64,000 nucleotides of DNA, from the NCBI GenBank assembly GCA_965279315.1, contig OZ257145.1, positions 806,001-870,000 of the forward strand, read 5' to 3'. The position numbers and the translations under genes were made by a program. Positions 36,865 through 46,935 of the stretch are shown piece after piece. Within the stretch, counting starts at the first letter, position 1, and each line of letters starts with the position of its first letter. This DNA is from JAPWJZ01 sp965279315. GTDB lineage: Bacteria; Pseudomonadota; Alphaproteobacteria; Micavibrionales; UBA2020. The notes under the pieces are model-generated. The model made no database searches, was not told the origin of the DNA, and was given only the letters and a program-made list of their open reading frames with translations.

Positions 36865-37307
36865 AAGAGTTTATCCTGGCGCATTATGATGTGTTCAAGG
36901 CGCTGCACCTGATCGCAGTCATTTCATGGATGGCCGGGCTTCTGTACCTGCCGCGCCTGTACGTCTATCACGCGGATGCCGACAAGGCGTCGGAGCTGTC
37001 CGAAACGCTCAAGATCATGGAACGCAAATTGCTGCGCCTGATCATGAACCCAGCGATGATCGCCGCATTCCTTTTTGGCGCATTGATGCTCTGGGCAAAT
37101 ACCGACCTGCTGAAAATGCCGTGGATGCATGCCAAGATCACGCTGGTTGTCTTGATGGCCGGTTTCCATCACGCCCTGTCGCGTTGGCGAAAGGCGTTTG
37201 TGGCCGATGCCAACAAGCACAGCCATAAATTCTATCGCCGTGTGAACGAAATCCCGACTTTGCTGATGATCGCGATCGTGATTTTGGTGATTGCTAAGCC
37301 ATTCTAA
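36861..37307 (+). CDS. hemJ: Protoporphyrinogen oxidase HemJ
   Basis: Integral membrane enzyme oxidising protoporphyrinogen IX to protoporphyrin IX. The 148-aa protein has four hydrophobic helices and the conserved features of the HemJ (formerly UPF0093) family: HLIAVISWMAGLLYLPRLYVYH in TM1, LRLIMNPAM, MHAKITLVVLMAGFHH and the end FYRRVNEIPTLLMIAIVILVIAKPF (given in part). It follows hemH by ATGA overlap. Together hemE-hemH-hemJ cover three of the last four haem steps; no hemF or hemN is adjacent. Confidence 0.94.
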   Translation: MKEFILAHYDVFKALHLIAVISWMAGLLYLPRLYVYHADADKASELSETLKIMERKLLRLIMNPAMIAAFLFGALMLWANTDLLKMPWMHAKITLVVLMAGFHHALSRWRKAFVADANKHSHKFYRRVNEIPTLLMIAIVILVIAKPF

Positions 37308-37353
37308 CGGCTGATCAATATTATGGTAATATATTTTACCTAATACTTTAAAG

Positions 37354-37382
37354 TTGACATACAAAGCCTTCTTTGTTAAAAC
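37354..37382 (+). promoter_or_regulatory. Promoter of rho
   Basis: A perfect -35 TTGACA (37354-37359), a 17-base spacer and TAAAAC (37377-37382). It is followed by a long leader of about 140 bases that contains the inverted repeat CGCCGCCGGAATTTCCGGTG, consistent with attenuation of rho expression, which is known elsewhere. Confidence 0.6.
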
Positions 37383-37533
37383 TTAAGCTATCAAGCCTTA
37401 AATCAAAGGGCAGACGCCGCCGGAATTTCCGGTGCGGGCGTGGCATTCAAAAACACCCATCATCTCGCGAAATACAAATTCCCATCATCGCAACCCGACT
37501 TTTCCCGACCTAAAAGCACGAAAGAAAAACAAA

Positions 37534-39009
37534 GTGGCAAAACCCCCCAGACATTCCGGCAGCCGTCACGGCGGCGGCACCCGTCATCACGGCGGACAAG
37601 GCGGCAACAACAACGACCAGAATGATTTCCCGCAGCAAGGCCCGCAGTCGGATGTGACACCGGAAGAAGAAGCTGCAGCCGCAAGGCGCGATCCCAATGC
37701 AAAGGTCATGGACCTGCATGAACTGAAAACCAAATCACCCGCCGACCTTCTGGCCTACGCAGAAAGCCTGCAGCTGGAAAACGCATCGGCGATGCGCAAA
37801 CAGGAAATGATGTTTGCGATCCTGAAACGCCTGGCTGAACAGGATGTTCCCATTCTCGGTGCGGGCGTGCTTGAAGTGCTGCAGGACGGCTTCGGCTTCC
37901 TGCGCTCCCCTGAAGAAAACTACTTGCCGGGCCCCGACGATATTTACGTCTCCCCCTCGCAGATCAAGCGTTTTGGCCTGCGCACCGGCGACACCGTCGA
38001 AGGCGAAATCCGCGCACCCAAGGATAACGAGCGTTATTTCGCGCTCCTGCGCGTCAACCAGATCAACTTCGAAAACCCGGAAAATATTCGTCACCGGATC
38101 AACTTCGACAACCTGACCCCGCTTTATCCAGACCGCAAGATCAAGCTGGAACTGGACGACCCCACCGACAAGGGCGGCGGCGTCAAGAAAGAAACCAAGA
38201 CCAACAAGAACGCGCAAGTGCAGCTGCAACGCGTGATCGAACTGGTCTCGCCGCTCGGATTTGGCCAGCGCGCGCTGATTGTCGCGCAGCCCCGTACCGG
38301 CAAGACGGTCATGATGCAGAACATCGCGCATTCGATCGAAACCAACCATCCGGGCGCGTACCTGATCGTCCTCCTCATCGACGAACGTCCCGAGGAAGTG
38401 ACCGATATGGCGCGCTCCGTGAAGGGCGAAGTCATTTCCTCCACCTTCGACGAACCGGCGTCACGCCACGTTCAGGTTGCCGAAATGGTGCTGGAAAAGG
38501 CGAAGCGGCTGGTCGAACATAAACGCGATGTCGTGATCCTGCTCGATTCCATCACGCGCCTTGGCCGTGCCTACAACACTGTCGTCCCGTCATCGGGCAA
38601 AGTCCTGACCGGCGGTGTCGATGCCAACGCCCTGCAACGCCCGAAACGCTTCTTCGGTGCGGCCCGCAACATCGAACAGGGTGGGTCGCTCACGATTATC
38701 TCGACCGCGCTGATCGATACCGGATCGCGCATGGACGAGGTGATTTTCGAGGAATTCAAGGGTACCGGCAACTCGGAAATTGTGCTCGACCGCAAGCTGG
38801 CGGACAAGCGCGTGTTCCCCGCGATCGACATCCAGAAATCCGGCACGCGGAAAGAGGAACTGCTCGTCGAGCAGGGCATGCTTTCCAAGATGTGGATCCT
38901 GCGCAAGCTCATGTCGCCCATGGGCACCGTCGACAGCATGGAGTTCCTCATCGATAAAATGAAGGACACCAAGAACAACGACGAGTTCTTCAAAATGATG
39001 AACCAGTAA
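37534..39009 (+). CDS. rho: Transcription termination factor Rho
   Basis: Hexameric RNA-dependent ATPase that terminates untranslated transcripts. The canonical protein starts around [20 protein letters not shown] and includes the RNA-binding CSD domain ([27 protein letters not shown], given in part) and the P-loop [12 protein letters not shown]; the Q-loop region [24 protein letters not shown] is intact. A GTG start at 37534 is proposed, giving an N-terminal extension rich in Gly, His, Arg and Gln (about 58 residues). An ATG at 37708 would give the short form; neither has a strong ribosome-binding site, so the start is uncertain. It follows the hem genes but has its own promoter. Confidence 0.93.
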   Translation: MAKPPRHSGSRHGGGTRHHGGQGGNNNDQNDFPQQGPQSDVTPEEEAAAARRDPNAKVMDLHELKTKSPADLLAYAESLQLENASAMRKQEMMFAILKRLAEQDVPILGAGVLEVLQDGFGFLRSPEENYLPGPDDIYVSPSQIKRFGLRTGDTVEGEIRAPKDNERYFALLRVNQINFENPENIRHRINFDNLTPLYPDRKIKLELDDPTDKGGGVKKETKTNKNAQVQLQRVIELVSPLGFGQRALIVAQPRTGKTVMMQNIAHSIETNHPGAYLIVLLIDERPEEVTDMARSVKGEVISSTFDEPASRHVQVAEMVLEKAKRLVEHKRDVVILLDSITRLGRAYNTVVPSSGKVLTGGVDANALQRPKRFFGAARNIEQGGSLTIISTALIDTGSRMDEVIFEEFKGTGNSEIVLDRKLADKRVFPAIDIQKSGTRKEELLVEQGMLSKMWILRKLMSPMGTVDSMEFLIDKMKDTKNNDEFFKMMNQ

Positions 39010-39018
39010 AAGGCCGAC

Positions 39019-39540
39019 ATGCCGAGCACCAGTGTTATCCTCTCGATACTGGCAATCTTTGTCGCGCTTTTCTTTATCCGCGAGCATTTTATGCTGTGGA
39101 AAGGCTCCCGCCAGCGGCAGGAGTTTTGGGTGCCGTTCGAGCCGGACGACCCTTTTATCATTGCCGGCGCTGAAAAAGCGCGTTCGTTGCTGCCGCTGTT
39201 CGATACGCTGCGGGAAAAATATCCGCACTATTCGTCACTGGCTTTGGGGCCGATCCGGAAAGACGGGGACACGACACCTGTGCTTGTCCGGCGAAAGGTT
39301 GCGGAGGGCTACATCGTGTGCCGCGCAGAAAACAAAAAAGACGGCACTGCCACTGCAACCGGCGAGGAGTTTCTTGCCAAGACAGAGGATATCGTCGACT
39401 GGATCGTCTATGAGAGCGAGAAAAAAGACCGTATTTACGGCGGATATACCTTGCGCGCTGTCGTGGAAATCGCCAAACGTGATGGGGTTTACATCCCGGT
39501 GCCCGCGCGCCGCCAGTTCGCAAAATTTATTGACGCTTAA
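39019..39540 (+). CDS. DUF2314-like membrane-anchored protein
   Basis: A 173-aa protein with one N-terminal membrane helix (about residues 5-22, VILSILAIFVALFFI) and a soluble domain. The C-terminal part YIVCRAENKKDGTATATGEEF, then TEDIVDWIVYESEKKDRIYGGYTLRAV, matches the DUF2314 (YegJ-type) pattern of a DW followed by GGYT.R. It starts nine bases after the rho stop. Its stop region overlaps the stop of the convergent CxxC protein gene by four bases. The DUF2314 fold is probably a small beta-barrel of unknown role. Confidence in the family is moderate. Confidence 0.7.
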   Translation: MPSTSVILSILAIFVALFFIREHFMLWKGSRQRQEFWVPFEPDDPFIIAGAEKARSLLPLFDTLREKYPHYSSLALGPIRKDGDTTPVLVRRKVAEGYIVCRAENKKDGTATATGEEFLAKTEDIVDWIVYESEKKDRIYGGYTLRAVVEIAKRDGVYIPVPARRQFAKFIDA

Positions 39541-41174
39541 GGCGCGCCGGCCGTTTTGCCGGCCAGCTTCAGCAGCGTCAGCACCCATGCCGGTTTCTGG
39601 ATCGCAAAAAATGCGCAGACCATCCAGGCGACAAGCGTCGTGCCCAGCGCGTGTGTTCCCTGTTCACCCGCTGTGGGCAGGCCTTTGTCGGTATTGTTCG
39701 TGACCTCGCCCGGCAAGAGTTTTTGCAGCGCGCCACCCGCCATGTAGCGGATTGTCAGCCACGCAATCACATACCCGGTCAGCCATATAAAAAGATCCGC
39801 CACAAAGGCGAATTTGGCATAGCCTAGCGCGCCTATTTTTGCGGCGTTATACATTTGCGCGGGGCTGAAATAATAACCGGCGTAAATGCCAGCTGCGATA
39901 ATGCTGCCCAAAATCAAGCCCTTGATTCGCGGCCCCTTGCTGATGGCAAGGATTGCATCGGCCGCATATTTGATGCCGGCTTTGATGAACTTATCCGATA
40001 TGACCAGCGGATAATCGCGCGCAACGCTTTGGTAAACCTGACGCTTTGACCGATGCGACAATCCGCTCAGGATCTCCCGCAACACGCGGTATTTGCAAGC
40101 CTGCGCGATCAAGGCCTCCGCCGCCAACGGACCTTTGGACAATTTGAACAGCGCGTTAATGCCGGGCTTGATGACCGGATCCAGCACGGGGTCGATGCCC
40201 ATGATCTTGCCGGTCAGTCCAGCCACGCCCGACGGGTACTGTTTTCCTTCGATCGAAAATTCGACGTTCGCAATGGGCAGGAAGGCAAGAAAGGGGATGA
40301 CCAGCAGCTTTTGTTCGGTATTTTGGTTCAGACGGAAAATTTCCGCATGGCCTTCGGTCGCCAGCTCGCGCTCGCCCAACCGGTCGATGATTTCCTGCAG
40401 GTCAACCGGCATTAGTTCGCGGTCCATTTCGAACCGCCCTTCGGCATGGAAGGTCATGTCATAAGTATGCGTCCAGAAACCGCTGCGGTCGCATTCGGTG
40501 CAGGCGATCTTGGCCTGTCCGCGGCAGATGCTGCAACGCACAGCCTTCGCGCCGTTGCAGGCCGTGCATAGAATGCGGCCTACAGATGCGCAACGTTGGC
40601 ACGGAATGTATCCGCCATCTTCCGACCTGACGCCACCGCTGCCAAAGCAGGCAGGGCATTGCGCCTGCCCTGTCGAAGCGCAGTTGACACAACCAACGCC
40701 GCCGGTGCCGCTGCATGTGGTGCAGGTATATTGTGCAAGACCCGCGCATTTCGAACATTGGTCAACAACGCAAAATTGTTTTTGCGTCACTTTCAGCGGA
40801 TGTTTGAAGGGTTTTATGCCCCATCCGCGCGCTGGATCAAGATCCAATACCTGCAGCAGCTCGATCTGCACGTTTTTGTCTGTCACGGATTCCGGAGCCA
40901 ATGCTGCTGCTGCGGCAATCACGGCCGCTTCGCTGCCCAGCACTTTTCCGTGCTCGCGCTTGCCGCTGAGCTGGCCTTTGACGAAGTCGGGCTTCAGTTC
41001 GATGAAGATCGCGCCGGGTAGCTGGTGCACCAATGTTTCGTGGCGCGCAAGCCGCACCTGTTCGGCTTTCAACCCGTTGCCATCAGCCAGCCTTCCCAGC
41101 GTTTCAGCCGCTTTCTGGCTGATCTGGAAATGTTGTTCTGATGGCTGTTCCGGGACGAAATCCGGCTCTGACAT
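39537..41174 (-). CDS. Membrane protein with two blocks of four CxxC motifs
   Basis: A 545-aa protein I cannot assign to a named family. Residues 140-228 hold eight CxxC pairs in two blocks of four, each with an exact 11-residue period: 140, 151, 162, 173 and 192, 203, 214, 225. Gly-rich turns between them (CSGTGG, CFGSGG) recall the DnaJ zinc domain CxxCxGxG, though DnaJ has four motifs and wider spacing. Each block should bind two zinc or structural metals. No J domain is seen. Three hydrophobic segments near the C-terminus (about 419-437, 456-478 and 511-527) anchor it in the membrane. It overlaps the upstream hydrolase gene by TAATG, so they are coupled. A membrane-bound chaperone-like or redox protein is possible. 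Confidence 0.7.
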   Translation of the reverse strand: MSEPDFVPEQPSEQHFQISQKAAETLGRLADGNGLKAEQVRLARHETLVHQLPGAIFIELKPDFVKGQLSGKREHGKVLGSEAAVIAAAAALAPESVTDKNVQIELLQVLDLDPARGWGIKPFKHPLKVTQKQFCVVDQCSKCAGLAQYTCTTCSGTGGVGCVNCASTGQAQCPACFGSGGVRSEDGGYIPCQRCASVGRILCTACNGAKAVRCSICRGQAKIACTECDRSGFWTHTYDMTFHAEGRFEMDRELMPVDLQEIIDRLGERELATEGHAEIFRLNQNTEQKLLVIPFLAFLPIANVEFSIEGKQYPSGVAGLTGKIMGIDPVLDPVIKPGINALFKLSKGPLAAEALIAQACKYRVLREILSGLSHRSKRQVYQSVARDYPLVISDKFIKAGIKYAADAILAISKGPRIKGLILGSIIAAGIYAGYYFSPAQMYNAAKIGALGYAKFAFVADLFIWLTGYVIAWLTIRYMAGGALQKLLPGEVTNNTDKGLPTAGEQGTHALGTTLVAWMVCAFFAIQKPAWVLTLLKLAGKTAGAP

Positions 41175-41890
41175 TATTTTTCCCCGCTGCTGGTCAGGTG
41201 CTGCGCCAGAAAATCAACGGTGCGGGCATTCGCCATGCGCGCCGCTTCCTTGTCGTAGTGATCGCCGCCTTCGCGCGCGAAAGCGTGATCGACATCGGGG
41301 TAGACATGTATCTCGATATTATCGTGCTTATTAAGGGCAGACAGGATTTTCTGCTGGGCGGCTAGCGGCACAAATTTATCTTTCTCCGCGATATGCATCA
41401 GCAACTGGCGCTTGATGTGATCCGCCTCTTCCAGCATGTCCTGAATGCCGACGCCGTAGTAACTGACGTTACAGTCAGCATCAGACCTTGCGGCCATCAG
41501 GTAGGCAAGCCTGCCCCCAAGGCAGTAGCCAAGCGTGCCGGTTTTGCCTGTGCAGTTTTCATCGCTACGGATATGGGCGAGCGTGGACTTCAAATCCTCC
41601 ACGCCGAGGTCGACGTTGAAGCCCTGGTAAAGTTGGAAGGCGCGCGCCCATTCCGCTTCCGATTTATCGGACAGCTGGATGCCGGGCTCCTGGCGCCAGA
41701 ACAGGTCCGGGGCAATCGCGATAAAGCCGGCGAGGGCAAGGTTGTCGCAGATGCCGCGCATGACCTTGTTGATGCCGAAAATTTCCTGGATCACGACGAC
41801 CGCCGCTGCCGGCAATACGCTGTCTGGATAAGCCACATAAGCGCCGAACTGGCCGCCGTCATGTGCTTTGATCTGTACGTCTTTTTTCAT
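41174..41890 (-). CDS. Dienelactone hydrolase family protein
   Basis: An alpha/beta hydrolase of 238 aa. The catalytic triad typical of dienelactone hydrolases can be seen: the nucleophile Cys in GTLGYCLGGRLAYL, the Asp in AEKDKFVP and the His in DVDHAFAREGG, with the supporting Glu in VVIQEIFGINK. It is probably an esterase or lactonase in the cytoplasm; the substrate is unknown. An AGGGG precedes the ATG. Its stop overlaps the start of the CxxC protein gene (TAATG), implying a shared transcript, perhaps a common role. The next gene on the same strand, to the right, is 70 bases away. Confidence 0.85.
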   Translation of the reverse strand: MKKDVQIKAHDGGQFGAYVAYPDSVLPAAAVVVIQEIFGINKVMRGICDNLALAGFIAIAPDLFWRQEPGIQLSDKSEAEWARAFQLYQGFNVDLGVEDLKSTLAHIRSDENCTGKTGTLGYCLGGRLAYLMAARSDADCNVSYYGVGIQDMLEEADHIKRQLLMHIAEKDKFVPLAAQQKILSALNKHDNIEIHVYPDVDHAFAREGGDHYDKEAARMANARTVDFLAQHLTSSGEK

Positions 41891-41960
41891 AAAGAACCCC
41901 TATCAAATTCTCCTCAGACTATCTTCTTATGACTTGGGGTCAATATCTAACTGGGCTTCA

Positions 41961-44024
41961 TCACCCGTCATTTGCGGCTTCATGACGGCGTCTTGCGCGT
42001 TCATGCAACAGAAGGTCGCGCAAGTCATCCGGATCGGCAATGGGCGTGGAACAGCTGCGCCCGAAACACACATAGGCCGCTGCTTTGCCGCCGATAGGGG
42101 TCTTGCCATAGGCGGGGTGGCTCTCGGGCAGGCTTTTGCCCTCCTGCGTTTCCATCACGACCAGTTTTGGCAGGGAAATGGATTTAAGGGTATCCAGTAA
42201 TTGCACACGCCCTTCTTTGCCCGCGACGACGACGGAGGCCGGGTGAGACAGGAAATCGCTGTTGGCCAGCAAGGTGGAAAGCGGATAAAACCTTTGCATG
42301 ATATCGCCAGAGAAAGCGCGCACCGTGCCTTCGGCGTATTCAAGGTAGACGCCCTTGCCCGTCACAAGATAAAGCCGCGTCAAGACGCCGGCCATTGTGC
42401 CGTTACCGGCGGGTGTCGCCGTATCATCTGCCGTTTTCGGGCGCAGCAGTAAATCGGGTTGGGCGGCTGACAGAAAAAATCCCTTGCCGTCGGCATCCCA
42501 ATAATCGCGGATGGCAATCGATGCCCATGTTTCGGCCTGCGCCAGATAAGCGGCATTGCGCGTCGCTTCAAAAAATAGCAGTGCCGCCTCGCTCATGTTG
42601 GCGTAGTCATCCAGCGTCGCTGTATGCGCACGTTTTTCGTTGCAGAAAACGTGCCACAGACGCCCGTCTTGTTCCATCAGGTTCTGCGTAACAAAACGGA
42701 ATGCGTTGCCCGCCGTTTTCAACAGTTCCGGCATGCCCAGCGCGGCATGTGCGCGCAACAGGCCGCTGATGGCAAGGCCGTTCCAGTCAGCCAGCACCTT
42801 GTCATCGCGCGCTGGCGGTATACGCAAGTCGCGCGTTGCTTTCAGCTTCTTGCGCAGTGACTGCAATTTGCGTTCTTCGTCAGCGGATAGCGGGTTCATC
42901 TGCGTCAGCCGGTTCGGGATATTGACGCCTTCCCAGTTGCCGCCCTGCGTAATGTCGTATACGCGCCTGAACAGCCCGCTATCGCTGCCCAGCAGTGTAT
43001 CCACTTCGGCCGCGCGCCAGATGTAATACGCGCCCTCTTCGGCATGGCCCGTCGCTGTCAGGCTGTCGGCGTCATAGCTGCTGGCAAAACCTGTTGCATC
43101 GTTGTGGGTGACCGCCATATCGCGTTCCAGCCATGCGGCCGTTTCGCGTATACGTTCGGCAAATAGCGGGTTTTTCGTCTCGCGATACACTTCCGACAAA
43201 ATCCCCAGGAACAGCGCATTATCGTACAGCATCTTCTCGAAATGCGGCACCAGCCACTCTGCATCGACGGTATAACGGCAGAACCCGCCGCCCAGATGAT
43301 CGTACAACCCGCCTTGGCACATATGCGTCAGGCTGTGGATGACGGCAGATTTGAATGCGTCGCTGCCGGTACGGATATAGGCATCCCACAACAGCGATAT
43401 GATCGACAGCGACGGAAATTTCGGCGCATCGCCAAGTCCGCCATTGACGTCGTCCATGCGCGACAGGAAATAGAGGCCGATCTTGTCGAGCACCTCGCGC
43501 GACACAATATGGCCTTCCTGCCGCTCCTGCAGTTTATGCAGCGCGGTCGTCAGACTTTTGACGTTATGCGTGATTTTTTCCTGCTGCACATGCCAGCTTT
43601 CATTCACGCCGCGCAGCACTTCGCGGAAACCCGGCAGGCCATGGCGGGGCAGGGGGGGGAAATAAGTGCCGCCCCAAAACGGCTCGCGCGCCGGCGTCAG
43701 GAACATCGTCAACGGCCAGCCGCCCTGCTGTCCCATCAATGCCAGCGCGTTTTGGTAGATCATATCGATATCAGGGCGTTCTTCGCGGTCCAGCTTGATA
43801 TTGATGAAGTGCTGGTTCATCAGCGATGCGGTTTCACCATCCTCGAAACTTTCATGCGCCATCACATGGCACCAATGGCAGGCGGCATAGCCGATTGACA
43901 GCAAAATCGGCTTGTTCAGCGTGCGGGCTTTTTCAAACGCCTCCGCGCCCCAGGGCATCCAGTGAACCGGATTGTCCTTGTGCTGCCGCAGGTAGGGGCT
44001 TGTCTCGTTTGCCAGAAGATTCAT
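41961..44024 (-). CDS. Thioredoxin-domain protein of the DUF255 (YyaL/SPATA20) family
   Basis: A 687-aa protein with the typical start [21 protein letters not shown], given in part, and the CxxC-type site [18 protein letters not shown] at about residues 46-63. The N-terminal 200 residues are the DUF255 thioredoxin-like domain and the rest resembles the six-hairpin glycosidase toroid, including [19 protein letters not shown] and [14 protein letters not shown]. The family is widespread and its biochemical role is not firmly known. It reads away from the ferredoxin-mnmE group across a short gap containing a palindrome. Confidence 0.9.
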   Translation of the reverse strand: MNLLANETSPYLRQHKDNPVHWMPWGAEAFEKARTLNKPILLSIGYAACHWCHVMAHESFEDGETASLMNQHFINIKLDREERPDIDMIYQNALALMGQQGGWPLTMFLTPAREPFWGGTYFPPLPRHGLPGFREVLRGVNESWHVQQEKITHNVKSLTTALHKLQERQEGHIVSREVLDKIGLYFLSRMDDVNGGLGDAPKFPSLSIISLLWDAYIRTGSDAFKSAVIHSLTHMCQGGLYDHLGGGFCRYTVDAEWLVPHFEKMLYDNALFLGILSEVYRETKNPLFAERIRETAAWLERDMAVTHNDATGFASSYDADSLTATGHAEEGAYYIWRAAEVDTLLGSDSGLFRRVYDITQGGNWEGVNIPNRLTQMNPLSADEERKLQSLRKKLKATRDLRIPPARDDKVLADWNGLAISGLLRAHAALGMPELLKTAGNAFRFVTQNLMEQDGRLWHVFCNEKRAHTATLDDYANMSEAALLFFEATRNAAYLAQAETWASIAIRDYWDADGKGFFLSAAQPDLLLRPKTADDTATPAGNGTMAGVLTRLYLVTGKGVYLEYAEGTVRAFSGDIMQRFYPLSTLLANSDFLSHPASVVVAGKEGRVQLLDTLKSISLPKLVVMETQEGKSLPESHPAYGKTPIGGKAAAYVCFGRSCSTPIADPDDLRDLLLHERARRRHEAANDG

Positions 44025-44048
44025 CTTGCCGCTGTCTTTCCTTTAACT

Positions 44049-44061
44049 TAGGTTAAACCTA
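44049..44061. promoter_or_regulatory. 13-bp palindrome between divergent genes
   Basis: TAGGTTAAACCTA (perfect around a central A) lies in the 52-base gap between the leftward DUF255 gene (start 44024) and the rightward ferredoxin-like gene (44077). The position suits an operator shared by both promoters. Confidence 0.4.
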
Positions 44062-44076
44062 GAACGGGGTTTGCAC

Positions 44077-44433
44077 ATGAGCAATGACGAATTGTTTTTC
44101 CGCCAGCATATCTTTTGCTGCACCAATGAACGCCCACCCGACAGCCCGCGCGGCAGCTGCAAGGCACGCGGCGCGGAGCCGCTGCGCAACTACCTGAAAG
44201 CGCGCGTCAAGGAACTTGGCATCGAAGGCGTGCGCGTGAACGGCGCAGGCTGCCTCGACCGCTGCGAGCTGGGGCCCACAATGGTGATTTATCCCGAAGG
44301 CACCTGGTACACATACAGCAGCCGCGAAGACGTCGAAGAAATCATCGAAAGCCATGTGAAAAGCGGCAAACCCGTCGAGCGCCTGCTGCTGACGCCTGAC
44401 CAAAAAGAACTACGTGCCGAACAAAAAAAATGA
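44077..44433 (+). CDS. Thioredoxin-like [2Fe-2S] ferredoxin domain protein
   Basis: A 118-aa protein of the thioredoxin-like ferredoxin type, resembling (2Fe-2S) ferredoxins that carry a C-x(10-13)-C...C-x3-C cluster site: CCTNERPPDSPRGSC, then GAGCLDRCELGPTMVIYPEG. The second half YPEGTWYTYSSREDVEEIIESHV is typical for the family. The ATG at 44077 is used; two codons earlier is a TTG. It overlaps the mnmE start (ATGA), so the pair is coupled. A role in supplying electrons is possible, but no partner enzyme is specified. Confidence 0.82.
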   Translation: MSNDELFFRQHIFCCTNERPPDSPRGSCKARGAEPLRNYLKARVKELGIEGVRVNGAGCLDRCELGPTMVIYPEGTWYTYSSREDVEEIIESHVKSGKPVERLLLTPDQKELRAEQKK

Positions 44434-45740
44434 CCGATACGATATTCGCCCTTTCGACCGGCTCTTACCGTGCGGCGATCGCCTTGATCCGCATATCCGG
44501 CCCGAAGGCAATTGAATCCTTCCAGCTTCTGGCATCCAGGAAAGCCGTCACGCCGCGCCAAGGCGTTGTCGTGACGTTAACCGATCCATCCACCAAACGC
44601 GTACTTGATTTCCGCGCCTTGGCATTGGTCTATCCGGGCCCCGCCAGTTTTACGGGCGAGGATACTGTTGAATTCAACGTCCATGGCGGCCGCGCCGTAA
44701 TCGAAGGGATATTGCGCGCGCTTGCGCAAATTCCGGCCTGTCGCCCTGCCGAACCCGGCGAATTCACGAAACGCGCATTTCAGAACGGCAAGCTGGACCT
44801 GACCGAGGCGGAAGCCATCGCCGACCTGATCGATGCAGAAACAGAAATGCAGAAACTGCAGGCCATCGCCCAGGCGCATGGCGCGCTATTGCAGCTTTAC
44901 AGCGGCTGGGCAGATACGCTTTCGACAGTATTGGCGCATCAGGAAGCCGACATAGAGTTCCCCGAGGACGATTTGCCCAGCGGCCTGACGATGCAACAAA
45001 AACCGCAAATCGAAGGACTGCTACATAAAATCCGCGAGCACCTGGATGATAACCGCCGCGGCGAGCGCCTGCGTAACGGTATTCACGTTGCCATCATCGG
45101 CGCGCCGAACGCCGGAAAATCGAGCCTCATGAACGCGCTCGCCCGCCGCGATGTTGCAATCGTTTCGGAAGAGGCCGGCACAACGCGCGATGTGATCGAG
45201 GTGCATCTGGATCTTGGCGGCTATCCCGTCATCCTTGCCGATACGGCGGGCTTGCGCGAAACGCAAAACAAGATCGAGGCCGAAGGCATCCGCCGTGCGG
45301 AAATGACCGCGCGTGGCGCGGACCTGAAAATCGCGCTGTTTGATGGCACATTGCCCGATAAAGATCCCGAAACGCTGAAGCTTGTCGATGAAAATACCGT
45401 CGTCGTCTTTACCAAGGCTGATATCGCGAAAAAACAAATCCCCGGCATTCAGGTATCGGCATCGACAGGTGAAGGTATCGATGGGTTGTTGAAACAAATC
45501 ACGGCCGCCGTCGCGCAAGTGTTTAAATCAAAACCCGGCCCTGTGCTGACGCGCGAACGCCATCGCGCCGCGCTCGCCGATACGGCTGCGGCCATCGACC
45601 GCTGCCTTGCAACAGCCGCGCCCGAACTTGCGGCGGAAGATTTAAGGCTCGCCCTGCGCGCGCTTGGCACGATTACAGGCCGAGTCCATGTCGAAGACCT
45701 GCTCGATAAAATCTTTCGGGATTTTTGCATCGGCAAGTGA
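44430..45740 (+). CDS. mnmE: tRNA modification GTPase MnmE
   Basis: GTPase that with MnmG makes cmnm5U34 in tRNA. The 436-aa protein has the tetrahydrofolate-binding N-terminal domain, the G domain with GAPNAGKS (224-231), TTRD (251-254) and DTAG (271-274), and ends FCIGK with the catalytic Cys (433) that completes the MnmE signature. The usual NKxD is NKxD-like in VVFTKADIAK. It is a little shorter than E. coli MnmE. Translation is coupled to the ferredoxin-like gene. The next gene, guaC, has its own leader. Confidence 0.96.
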   Translation: MTDTIFALSTGSYRAAIALIRISGPKAIESFQLLASRKAVTPRQGVVVTLTDPSTKRVLDFRALALVYPGPASFTGEDTVEFNVHGGRAVIEGILRALAQIPACRPAEPGEFTKRAFQNGKLDLTEAEAIADLIDAETEMQKLQAIAQAHGALLQLYSGWADTLSTVLAHQEADIEFPEDDLPSGLTMQQKPQIEGLLHKIREHLDDNRRGERLRNGIHVAIIGAPNAGKSSLMNALARRDVAIVSEEAGTTRDVIEVHLDLGGYPVILADTAGLRETQNKIEAEGIRRAEMTARGADLKIALFDGTLPDKDPETLKLVDENTVVVFTKADIAKKQIPGIQVSASTGEGIDGLLKQITAAVAQVFKSKPGPVLTRERHRAALADTAAAIDRCLATAAPELAAEDLRLALRALGTITGRVHVEDLLDKIFRDFCIGK

Positions 45741-45918
45741 ATGCCGCGCAAGTTACGGATTCTATTTATAGATTCAGCGCCTGCGATTAAACGCTTGCCA
45801 AGGCCGCCTAAACAACCTAAGAATAGTCGAAACCCCCAAACAAAATGCGGTTTCATTCATCCGGCAACGGCGCGCAGCCCTTGTCGGCATTTTTGTGTGT
45901 CAAAACCGGAGCAAAGCG

Positions 45919-46935
45919 ATGAGAATCGAAACCGAACGCAAGCTGGACTTTAACGATGTATTGATCCGCCCCAAGCGTTCGCGCCTGAAATCGCGCGGCG
46001 ATGTAGAGGTCAAGCGCACCTTCAAGCTGCCGCATGCCAAGGCCGAAATCACGGGCGTGCCAATCATTGCCGCCAACATGGACACCGTCGGCACGATCAA
46101 AATGGCGGCTGCGCTTGCGGAACACGGCATTTTCACCTCGCTGCACAAGCATTATGCGCTGGAAGATTTGCAGAAGGCGAATGTTTCCGGCGATTTCTCC
46201 TTCGCCACTTTCGGCATCGACGACATCAAAAAGGTCGATCATGTGCTGGACGCGCTGAAGGCCAACAACGTCAATAAAATCTGCCTTGACGTTGCGAACG
46301 GCTACACTGAAAACTTCGTCGAATTTGTGCAGACTGTGCGCAAGCACCATCCGGAAAAAATCATCATGGCGGGCAACGTCGCAACGCCCGACATGACCGA
46401 GGCGTTGATTTTAGCAGGCGCGGATATCGTGAAGGTCGGCATCGGCCCCGGCTCGGCCTGCATGACGCGCGCGATGACCGGCATCGGCTATCCGCAGCTT
46501 TCCGCCATCATCGAATGTGCAGATGCCGCACATGGCCTGTCCGGCCTGATCTGCGCCGACGGCGGCTGTAAAATGCCCGGCGACGTCGCCAAGGCTTTCG
46601 CGGCGGGCGCCGATTTTGTGATGCTGGGCGGCATGTTCGCCGGCCATACCGAATGCATGAATGACGAGCAGTTAAAACAGCTCGCGGGCGCCGACAACAA
46701 CATGGTCGAATATTACGGCATGTCGTCCAAGGTTGCGATGGACCGTTATTCCGGCGGCGTTGCGCTGCACCGTGCCTCGGAAGGGCGCGTGGTGAAAGTG
46801 GAATACAAAGGCGATGTGAAGCATACGATCCAGGACATATTGGGCGGCCTTCGTTCCGCCTGCACCTATGTCGGCGCATCCACGCTGAAACAGTTTTCCA
46901 AACGCGCGACCTTTGTGATCAAGAACTCGGTCTAA
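45919..46935 (+). CDS. guaC: GMP reductase
   Basis: NADPH-dependent conversion of GMP to IMP. The ATG at 45919 starts the conserved [21 protein letters not shown]; the frame is open eight codons upstream but without support. The catalytic Cys lies in [19 protein letters not shown], and the phosphate-binding loops [16 protein letters not shown] and GADFVMLGG are present. No CBS domain insert is seen between strands, which distinguishes it from IMP dehydrogenase. The 178-base gap after mnmE has no clear terminator; the gene is convergent with the STT3-like gene at 46932, overlapping by four bases at the stops. Confidence 0.93.
   Translation: MRIETERKLDFNDVLIRPKRSRLKSRGDVEVKRTFKLPHAKAEITGVPIIAANMDTVGTIKMAAALAEHGIFTSLHKHYALEDLQKANVSGDFSFATFGIDDIKKVDHVLDALKANNVNKICLDVANGYTENFVEFVQTVRKHHPEKIIMAGNVATPDMTEALILAGADIVKVGIGPGSACMTRAMTGIGYPQLSAIIECADAAHGLSGLICADGGCKMPGDVAKAFAAGADFVMLGGMFAGHTECMNDEQLKQLAGADNNMVEYYGMSSKVAMDRYSGGVALHRASEGRVVKVEYKGDVKHTIQDILGGLRSACTYVGASTLKQFSKRATFVIKNSV

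Noticed and set aside
45741..45953. 70-codon frame between mnmE and guaC
   Set aside because: It has no ribosome-binding site and overlaps the true start of guaC. The composition looks random.
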